Assembly: GCA_964422295.1 (NCBI GenBank)
Contig: CAYRAM010000015.1
Location: forward strand, 1 to 64,000
Length of the DNA stretch: 64,000 nt
Direction: 5' to 3'
Source: UBA12191 sp964422295
Lineage (GTDB): Bacteria; Planctomycetota; UBA8108; UBA1146
The translations under genes and the position numbers were made by a program. Of this stretch, positions 26,616-33,625 are shown piece by piece. The notes beneath the pieces are model-generated. The model was not told the origin of the DNA. It was given only the letters and a program-made list of their open reading frames with translations, and ran no database searches. The number at the start of each line of letters is the position of its first letter. Positions within the stretch are counted from its first letter, which is position 1.

Positions 26616-27242
26616 ATGGGGACCGCTAATTTTGGGGTTGGCCGGGAGTGGAAATGGGTGGTGTCTCTCTTGCGAATGGTGTCAGTGCGTGAAACAGCAT
26701 GGTTGAACACCTCGCCCGCTTCGATCTGGGCACAATTGACCGATGTGGAAGAATGGTCGCAATGGTGTCAGGGGATCCGCCGATCTGAATTTCAGCGAGG
26801 CTTGAGTTTTGCCCCGGGAACGCGAATCCATCTTGTTTGGGAGTCGCCAGTTCCGGCGCCACTCCAAGGTGGAACCATCTCGATGATTCGTGATCCTGCG
26901 GAGATCAGGGTCAGACAGGTGGGGATGGTGAAGATGGGGATGGTGAAGAGTTACCGCAGGGAGAGTTACCCTTTCCATCAACCCGATGACTCAGTGCGAA
27001 AAGGAGATTCGCAAATAGATTGCTATCAGTTGGCCTGGTTTTCAGGGTGGGGACCCTGGAGATCTGATGCCTGTATTACACTGAGATCGGATGGAGCAGG
27101 ATCAAGGGTTGAGTTCTTAAGCACGTGGCAAGGTTGGGGATCCTGGTTTGTGTCCAAGAACTTGGCGGCGTGTGGAATCGGGCAGCGATCTTGGTTGGCG
27201 GATTTACAGGTGACCATTGAACGGATTGGAAGTTTTGGATGA
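26616..27242 (+). CDS. SRPBCC (START-like) family protein
   Basis: The protein of up to 208 residues has the start of a polyketide cyclase/START-like fold: SVRETAWLNTSPASIWAQLTD, then VEEWSQWCQGI. This lipid- or ligand-binding fold is common in small bacterial proteins. Later strands (GSRVEFLSTWQGWGSW) and a C-terminal helix fit. ATG at 26616 has GGAG at a good distance; ATG at 26676 sits just before the conserved domain but has no SD. The stop overlaps the start of the first DNA methylase (ATGA), so they share an operon, though no functional link is known. Confidence 0.55.
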   Translation: MGTANFGVGREWKWVVSLLRMVSVRETAWLNTSPASIWAQLTDVEEWSQWCQGIRRSEFQRGLSFAPGTRIHLVWESPVPAPLQGGTISMIRDPAEIRVRQVGMVKMGMVKSYRRESYPFHQPDDSVRKGDSQIDCYQLAWFSGWGPWRSDACITLRSDGAGSRVEFLSTWQGWGSWFVSKNLAACGIGQRSWLADLQVTIERIGSFG

Positions 27243-28624
27243 CCACTCCCATGACCCCCATGAGAACCCTCTGGTACATGGGGGCGAAGACCCGACTTTG
27301 TGAGGAATTTATCGATGGTGCGGTCAGAGATCTGGTTTCACCTGGGGCGACGATCCTCGATGCCTGTTCCGGTACAGCAGCTGTGGGGCGCTGGTTTGCG
27401 GGGGACTACCGAATTCTGGCCAATGATGTTCAGACATTTGCATCTGTGATCGCCAGGGCCCATTTGGAAGTATCGACGCAATGGTCCGAGGAACTGGATT
27501 CCCTCGAACCTGAGTCAGACCTTGCCATGGCGAGGGATACAAACCATGCACTCCTTGCAGAAGAGTATGGTGATGCACTGGAACAGGAAGAGCAACTCCT
27601 GGATAGAATCCTGTCAGGTACGGGGGATGAGAATGCTCTCGAAGAGTATCGAAAATTTTGTTCGATATCCCCGATGCCTTATCAGGAGATTTGCACCGAT
27701 TCCGGAGATGATTCAGACCCATACCGATCGGTTCGACAACAACTCCCTCAAATGTTGAAGCAGCGTCGATCAGAGCCTGAGACAACCCCCGCCGTGATGT
27801 GCACCGCATATTGGGGACAGGTCTATTTTGGATTGAAACAAGCCATCATGATCGACTCGATTCGCCAGGCGATCCGTGAGATTTCCCTGGAATCTGAGTT
27901 TGGTGCCGAGAAAAGGTCTTTGTATCTCGCAGCACTCCTTCATGCGGTCTCGGTGAGCACTTCCGGAACCAGTCACTTTGCCCAACCCCGATCGGTCATC
28001 AAAGACTCAGAGTTGATGGCTGTTGCAAAAAGAAGATCCATCGATATCGAAGAGCAATTTGAATTGGCGCTCGAAGCGATACGCCGTGAAGTATTAGAGC
28101 GTCCCCGATTGTCGGGAAACAAAGTGTTCTGCAGCGAGATTGACGACCTCATCGGCGAGGAAAGCCCCATCTCAGGGAATTCGTTGGATCTCGTCTACCT
28201 CGATCCACCCTACACCGCTGATAATTACAGTCGCTTCTATCATGTACTCGAAACACTGGCTCTCTACGACTACCCCGAATTGCAGTGTCGCGGGGATGAA
28301 TTGACCAAGGGCCGATACCCCGTTCGAGAAAATCGATTCTCCTCTGATTTCTGCAGTGGCTCCCATGTCGAAAGTGCATTCCGCAGAGTGGCAGAGGGTT
28401 GTATTCGTCATGGGGCCAAGCTGTTGATCTCCTATTCGGGAGATTCCGGATTGCTCACACGAAAGTGGCAGAGAGAGGGTCATGACAAACCTGCTGCCAA
28501 GCTCCGAGAGTTGATGCTCGAGTATTTCAGCAGCGTGGAGATTCGGGAGCAGCAATTGATGCATTCCGGGCAAGGCGACACCAACAAATCGGTGCAGGAG
28601 TTGCTCCTGCTGTGCGAGGCCTGA
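27239..28624 (+). CDS. D12-class N6-adenine DNA methyltransferase, first of pair
   Basis: The enzyme would transfer methyl from SAM to N6 of adenine in DNA. D12 (Dam-like, alpha-class) features are YMGAKTRLCEEFID at the N-terminus (SAM motif X), DACSGTAAVGRWFAG (motif I) and YLDPPYTADNYSRFYHV, with the catalytic DPPY at residues 322-325. About 250 residues between motifs I and IV hold the target-recognition region, longer than in Dam. The C-terminus has LLISYSGDSGLL. It has 461 residues. It overlaps both the upstream SRPBCC gene and a second methylase. No restriction endonuclease is recognisable next to it. Confidence 0.85.
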   Translation: MTTPMTPMRTLWYMGAKTRLCEEFIDGAVRDLVSPGATILDACSGTAAVGRWFAGDYRILANDVQTFASVIARAHLEVSTQWSEELDSLEPESDLAMARDTNHALLAEEYGDALEQEEQLLDRILSGTGDENALEEYRKFCSISPMPYQEICTDSGDDSDPYRSVRQQLPQMLKQRRSEPETTPAVMCTAYWGQVYFGLKQAIMIDSIRQAIREISLESEFGAEKRSLYLAALLHAVSVSTSGTSHFAQPRSVIKDSELMAVAKRRSIDIEEQFELALEAIRREVLERPRLSGNKVFCSEIDDLIGEESPISGNSLDLVYLDPPYTADNYSRFYHVLETLALYDYPELQCRGDELTKGRYPVRENRFSSDFCSGSHVESAFRRVAEGCIRHGAKLLISYSGDSGLLTRKWQREGHDKPAAKLRELMLEYFSSVEIREQQLMHSGQGDTNKSVQELLLLCEA

Positions 28625-29835
28625 ACTTGCGTTGGCTGGGAAACAAGACCGCTTTGCTGGATGAGATTCTGTCCGTCGCCAAGGCTGCCGGATTCACAGG
28701 CGGAACCGTGTGCGATCTTTTCGCAGGAAGTGGATCGGTAGGCAGGTTCTTCCGATCTCGTGGCTGTCGGGTGATCTCCACCGATCTGATGAATTGTTCC
28801 CTCGTCTTCCAAAAGACATATCTGGAGACGGAGTCTGCGCCGACATTCGCAGGGATCGAGAATCTCTGGTCAGATTTAGAGCCCCTCGATCACTCCCGAT
28901 TGTCCGCATTAGATGAGGCTCAGCGGCCTTCTTGGATTCCCTTTCTGCAGGTGGCGAACTATTTGGAAGCCGAGCTCGAGCCCCACAAGGGAATTCTGTA
29001 TCGACAGTTTTCTCCTCAAGGTACTGAGGGAAGACATTATCTAACCGGTGAAAATGCCGCTCGCATCGATGCAATCTTGAACGCAGTGCGGGATTGGCGA
29101 ATCTCCGAATTGTTAACTGACCAGGAGGTGTGGCTACTTCTCGCCAGTTGCATCGATGCCGTCGACCGAGTGGCAAACATATCGGGCACCTACGGAGCGT
29201 ATCTAAAGAAGTTTCAAAAAAGTGCCTTGAGACCCTTGGAATTGAGGGCCCCTGCGATCGTTCCCGGACCGATCGGGAGTGCTCACAGAAAAGATGCACT
29301 GGATTGGATCGAGAGCGTGGAGTGTGAACTGCTCTACATCGATCCACCCTACAATCAGCGTCAGTATCCAGCGAATTATCATCTTCCCGAAATTTTGTCG
29401 TTGCTTCCCTTTGAAGAGTCCGATGAACAGATCGAGGCATCGATCTATGGAAAGACGGGATTGATCCCCTGGAAAGACAAGGCATCACCCTTGTGCAGTC
29501 GACGCGGCGATGAATGTTTTCGTTCGATGAAAAGTTTGATTGAAGATTCAAATGCGAAAATCATCGTCTTTTCCTATAGCGAGGAAGGAATCCTCAATCG
29601 CGAAGAATTGGAATCCCTGCTGGGGGATTGGTCCGATACGGGATCAGGCTCAAATGTATCACTGTTGGAGATACCCTATCGGCGATTTCGCAGCGATTCA
29701 GAGGAGAGTGGTTCTTCCGGTCAAGTGGGGCGAATCTTCAAGCCCGCGCCTGGGAGATCTCCGGATGAGGTACAGGAGTGGTTGTTTGTTGCCATGAGAA
29801 AATCGGACTCTGAGCGCGCAGGGAGAGTCTGTTGA
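28612..29835 (+). CDS. D12-class N6-adenine DNA methyltransferase, second of pair
   Basis: This second alpha-class adenine methylase of about 407 residues shows RWLGNKTALLDEI (motif X), VCDLFAGSGSVGRFFRSRG (motif I) and YIDPPYNQRQYPANYHLPEI (motif IV), with DPPY at residues 244-247. IIVFSYSEEGILNREEL follows, as in D12 enzymes. The sequence differs clearly from the first methylase, so it probably has its own target. GTG at 28612 overlaps the upstream stop; TTG at 28627 has a better-spaced GAGG and may be the true start. Paired adenine methylases of this kind often modify the two strands of an asymmetric site. Confidence 0.85.
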   Translation: MRGLNLRWLGNKTALLDEILSVAKAAGFTGGTVCDLFAGSGSVGRFFRSRGCRVISTDLMNCSLVFQKTYLETESAPTFAGIENLWSDLEPLDHSRLSALDEAQRPSWIPFLQVANYLEAELEPHKGILYRQFSPQGTEGRHYLTGENAARIDAILNAVRDWRISELLTDQEVWLLLASCIDAVDRVANISGTYGAYLKKFQKSALRPLELRAPAIVPGPIGSAHRKDALDWIESVECELLYIDPPYNQRQYPANYHLPEILSLLPFEESDEQIEASIYGKTGLIPWKDKASPLCSRRGDECFRSMKSLIEDSNAKIIVFSYSEEGILNREELESLLGDWSDTGSGSNVSLLEIPYRRFRSDSEESGSSGQVGRIFKPAPGRSPDEVQEWLFVAMRKSDSERAGRVC

Positions 29836-30197
29836 ACTCCAGAGCCTTGGGTGCAATATCCTTTTTTCTTGCAGGTATCGCGGTCGCGCTGGCGGCGCTG
29901 GGAGCACACCTTCTCGAAGGGCGTTGGCATGACGAGGCCGCCCCTGGGCAGTACGCGACAGCGACCCGGATTCTGTTTTGGCACTCCATCGGAATTTGGA
30001 TCTGTTCGCGGCCCGGCTCGGGGATGGCTGCTTGCGGGTGGAGTATGTTTATCTCCGTAATCTTGTTTTGTGTTCCCGTTTACCTCTTGTCCCTCGGAGC
30101 TCCCAGTTGGCTCGGCATGATCGCCCCGCTCGGTGGATTGGGTCTGATCGGATCATGGTTTTGGATGGCCTGGAGTCAATATCGATCTTCCCATTAG
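29832..30197 (+). CDS. DUF423 small membrane protein
   Basis: The 121-residue inner-membrane protein has four predicted helices. It matches DUF423: GAISFFLAGIAVALAALGAH, then a soluble loop, YATATRILFWHSIGIW and PLGGLGLIGSWFWMAW. The family function is unknown. TTG at 29832 overlaps the methylase stop (TTGA), so it ends the SRPBCC-methylase-methylase operon. Confidence 0.78.
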   Translation: MNSRALGAISFFLAGIAVALAALGAHLLEGRWHDEAAPGQYATATRILFWHSIGIWICSRPGSGMAACGWSMFISVILFCVPVYLLSLGAPSWLGMIAPLGGLGLIGSWFWMAWSQYRSSH

Positions 30198-30286
30198 CAG
30201 CAACTCTTCCATAACTTCAATATCAGTAAGAAGTTCAGGAGTTTTCAGAGAAAAACTAACTCGCAGAATGTAAATATTTTCAAAAT

Positions 30287-30333
30287 AAATGTAAACCAGA
30301 GTGTCGCATGGTCCCATCCGAAAGGTTACATTT
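30287..30333. repeat. Inverted repeat upstream of first metalloprotease gene
   Basis: AAATGTAAACC (30287-30297) faces GGTTACATTT (30324-30333). They are complementary except for one bulged A, and 26 bases separate the arms. A further AATGTAAA lies at about 30267-30274. The repeated TGTAA/TTACA words in an AT-rich stretch suggest a regulator-binding region or an mRNA hairpin before the protease gene. Confidence 0.4.
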
Positions 30334-30446
30334 GGCCGTATAGGCAAGGGAGTTCTATGAGGCTCGCCTGTCTTAATTTATTGAACGGTCACATTCCAGC
30401 CTCTCGTCACTTCGCTTTGTTGATGAGAGTTATTGGGGAATTGAAT

Positions 30447-33281
30447 ATGAAATTCACGCTGGTTCAGCGAAATTGTAAGAACTCTGTATCGATTGCAGCA
30501 AAGATCTGTTGCAGCAATCTTAGGGTAATTTCACGTTCAAGTTTTATATGGCTGGTATTGGCACTTTCCCTCGGGGTTCCTTCCCTTTCTGAAGCGGCCG
30601 GGAAACATCTGCGAAATTTTGCTCCAGGGCCGATCGCAGACTCTCTTGCTGCGGCGGCATTGGTCGATGCGACCCACACCCTCGGGGGGCCGACAGCATC
30701 CACACTCGAATTGGATTGGGTGAGGGAAATCCCTGACCGCGGTGTTCAATTGGCGTGGAAACAATCGTTGGGTGGAATCCCTGTCCGCGAAGCGATCGGC
30801 CGTATGTGGTTGATTCCGGTGGGATCCGGTTCTTGGCAATGCCATTATCGGGCATTTTCATGTATTGCTTGGCAAGAGCCGCACTCACCAGATGCCCTCG
30901 TATCCGCAGATACTCTCGACCCCGGTCTTCAATTTTCGGGACGGATTTGGAGTAAACCAGTACTCGAGTACGTGATGGGGGAAGGTACACAGGCTCAACT
31001 GGTCTGGGTCACCCATGGAACTTCTAGAGATGAGAGCCTCCACAGTACTTTACGGATCGATTTCTCTGCGCTGACCGGTGAAAGGTTGGCGGTGGAGGAA
31101 GTCGTTTGCTCACTCGATGTCAGTGGGTCGATCTTTGCCAATCGCACACAAGGCACTGGACCCCAGGGAAGCGCAGGGAACGGCATTCAGCCGACCAGCG
31201 GAGTGCGCGTCACTGGTGGAGGATCCGTGACCCATGCGGATGTCAATGGCGATTATTTCCTGTCTTCCGGTCAAACCAGTTATACGGTTCTTGCCGAACT
31301 CGAAGGAGTCTGGGGAAGCGTCAATAGTTCGGTTGCAGCAAATGTCACCGCTTCCGCACAAGCGAGTTCCGGCACCCTTGATATCGTCATGGATGGCAAT
31401 GGAGATGCAAATCTCACTGCCCAATTGAATGCGTTTCATTATGTGGACCAAGGATATCGACTCTTCACTGAATCTGCAGGAGGCTTTCCCGCCATGTCTA
31501 CTCCTGTCAATGCGACGACGGGGATGGCCGGCACATGCAATGCTTTTTACGATCCATTCCTACAACTTCTGCGCTTTTTGCGGGCGGGCGGAAGTTGTGT
31601 AGACAGCGCATACTCCAGCGTTGTGCTCCATGAGTTTGGTCATCACGTCGTCAACTCCCTGAACTTGGCTCAGGGTGCCTTTGGAGAGGGATACGGAGAT
31701 TCCCTTGCCATCGTCTTCCTTCAGGATGGGGTGATCGGAAGGGACTTTTCAGGGCCGGGAGGTCATGTTCGAAATGTTTCTGCCTCATCGGTGACCGTGC
31801 CGTGCACCTCCAGTATTCACTTCTGTGGACAGGCACTGGGGAAATTCTGGTTCGACCTAGGGAATAACTTGCGATCAGATCTCGGCAATGTGAGTGGTCA
31901 GCAAGCTCTCGAAGAACTTTTTGTCGATTGGTCCGCCCTAACGATAGGGGGGATCAATGGATATCCCATCCGCGATGAAATGGTGCTCGAAGTATTGATC
32001 GCAGACGACATCGACAACAATCTCGCTAATGGAACACCCCATTGGAACCAGATTTGTGCTGCCGCTACTACAGGTGGATTGGCATGCCCCGATCTCTCTA
32101 CCTTGATTTTGACCCTGTTGGCGGGGCCCGGTGAATTGATGGCACCACAAGTTCCTACGCCAGTGGCCTTCTCATGGGAAGGGATCTCCTCGAGTCCTGC
32201 TGCTGGTCAAGCAGAGATTCGCTACCGGGAGGTGGGCACAACCACTTGGCTCAGTGCACCGCTCGCAGTCGTTCCTAACTTCCGACTTGAGGGAGAAATC
32301 CCTCCGCAGAATTGCCTCGTTCCCCTTGAGTGGTATGCACGGGTTCCGGACCAGGGTGGCTTCGTTACCTTCTATCCACCGCTGGGCTCCAACCAACCGC
32401 TGTCGACAATGGTTGCTACTTCAATGATCTCAGTGCTGGAAGAGCCGCTCGCAAGTGATCCGGGGTGGAGTACATCTTTGCCTTCAGATACTGCGCTCAC
32501 GGGACGATGGGAGTACGGAGTTCCCAATGGAACTGCGGCACAAGCCTCTTCGGGGGTGGCTTCCAGCGCAGGTGATTCAGCGGGATACTTCACAGGTCTT
32601 GGATTACCGGGTGGGACGATCGGTGCGGATGACATCGATTTTGGTGATACCACACTGACCTCGACCAATTTCCTCTTGGACCCATCACTTCTCTATGAAG
32701 TGAGTTACTGGCGATGGTTCTGCAATAATGCGTCAGCCAGCACACCCGATGACATCCTGACCGTTTCGTTGAGTCTCGATGGAGGCAGTTCTTGGGCGGT
32801 GATCGAGGAGATCGGCCCGGGACATCCCCATGCGGGGGGAGGGTGGTTCAAAAACTCATTTGCGATAGAGCCGGGGAGTTCGCCAGGGAACATCTTCCAA
32901 TTGCGATTCCATACCGGAGATTTGGGAGCCGGGAGTATCGTTGAAGCAGGGGTCGATCTCATCGAGGTCCAAACCGTCGATTGCGAGACCACCGGGCCTC
33001 AACCCGTGGATAACGACTTCATTTCCTCTGATTGCAACGGTGACGGTGTCCATGACTTGAGTGACGTGGTGCAGGTTCTGGAGGTATTGTTTGGTGTTAC
33101 CGTCGACTTTTCCTGCGAGGACGCATGTGATTCAGACGATAACGGACAGATTGATATCAGCGACGCCATTCTCTTGCTTCAAGCGCTCTTCGAAGGGGTC
33201 GGTCCCACTCTGAATGGGGTTTGTGGACCGGATTTGACGACCGATGGACTTGACTGTCAGAACTTTCCATCCTGTCCTTGA
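30447..33281 (+). CDS. Secreted gluzincin (M36/fungalysin-like) metalloprotease with C-terminal dockerin-like module
   Basis: The protein of 944 residues from ATG 30447 (frame open from ATG 30357) has a long basic N-region and then a signal peptide (FIWLVLALSLGVPSLSEA). The zinc site HEFGHH is at residues 395-400, followed by the third ligand in FGEGYGD (Glu at 414). The downstream beta-sandwich has DPGWSTSLPSDTALTGRWEYG. The last 80 residues or so are two calcium-loop repeats (DCNGDGVHDLSDVVQVLEVL and DDNGQIDISDAILLLQALF) and a Cys tail ending PSCP. It would digest proteins outside the cell. GGGGAA precedes ATG 30447 at good spacing. It is paralogous to the next gene. Confidence 0.8.
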   Translation: MKFTLVQRNCKNSVSIAAKICCSNLRVISRSSFIWLVLALSLGVPSLSEAAGKHLRNFAPGPIADSLAAAALVDATHTLGGPTASTLELDWVREIPDRGVQLAWKQSLGGIPVREAIGRMWLIPVGSGSWQCHYRAFSCIAWQEPHSPDALVSADTLDPGLQFSGRIWSKPVLEYVMGEGTQAQLVWVTHGTSRDESLHSTLRIDFSALTGERLAVEEVVCSLDVSGSIFANRTQGTGPQGSAGNGIQPTSGVRVTGGGSVTHADVNGDYFLSSGQTSYTVLAELEGVWGSVNSSVAANVTASAQASSGTLDIVMDGNGDANLTAQLNAFHYVDQGYRLFTESAGGFPAMSTPVNATTGMAGTCNAFYDPFLQLLRFLRAGGSCVDSAYSSVVLHEFGHHVVNSLNLAQGAFGEGYGDSLAIVFLQDGVIGRDFSGPGGHVRNVSASSVTVPCTSSIHFCGQALGKFWFDLGNNLRSDLGNVSGQQALEELFVDWSALTIGGINGYPIRDEMVLEVLIADDIDNNLANGTPHWNQICAAATTGGLACPDLSTLILTLLAGPGELMAPQVPTPVAFSWEGISSSPAAGQAEIRYREVGTTTWLSAPLAVVPNFRLEGEIPPQNCLVPLEWYARVPDQGGFVTFYPPLGSNQPLSTMVATSMISVLEEPLASDPGWSTSLPSDTALTGRWEYGVPNGTAAQASSGVASSAGDSAGYFTGLGLPGGTIGADDIDFGDTTLTSTNFLLDPSLLYEVSYWRWFCNNASASTPDDILTVSLSLDGGSSWAVIEEIGPGHPHAGGGWFKNSFAIEPGSSPGNIFQLRFHTGDLGAGSIVEAGVDLIEVQTVDCETTGPQPVDNDFISSDCNGDGVHDLSDVVQVLEVLFGVTVDFSCEDACDSDDNGQIDISDAILLLQALFEGVGPTLNGVCGPDLTTDGLDCQNFPSCP

Positions 33282-33625
33282 CGATCAGAATGCATGAAAG
33301 TATGGATGCATTTGTCTAATAATCCCCAACTCCCGAGGCGTAGGTACTATTCCATCCCCTCCGCAGGCTTTATCATTGAGGGCGGTACACATTACCGAAT
33401 TTGACAACAAATGTTTGATCCCTTTGACTACTGAGATGGACGCTTCACCGGGTAGATTCCGGGATGACTTATCCTTGCGATATTTCTGGTGCAGCAATAG
33501 TTGCAATAGCCTTTGCTTCTACTTCCTAAAGTTCACGGGATCAGTCATAGATTTCCCTCCATGTGTGCCTTGTGTTGCTGGTTGTAATTCTACAAATGGT
33601 TAATACAGCGAGGTGGGGGGAAGGC
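33282..33625. other. Intergenic region between the two metalloprotease genes
   Basis: This 344-base gap holds no convincing gene. A short open frame at 33376-33603 has no SD and no family features. A 7-bp stem (33289-33295 with 33306-33312, AATGCAT/ATGCATT) follows the first protease stop, but no T run follows it, so it is not a clear terminator. The promoter for the second protease is probably in the AT-rich part after 33480, but I see no clean -35/-10 pair. Confidence 0.5.

Noticed and set aside
26616..30197. Restriction-modification system
   Set aside because: Two methylases are present, but no protein nearby shows an endonuclease motif, so I call only the methylases.
33376..33603. Possible small gene between the two proteases
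   Set aside because: No SD, unusual Cys/Phe-rich composition and no family. It probably belongs to the regulatory region.
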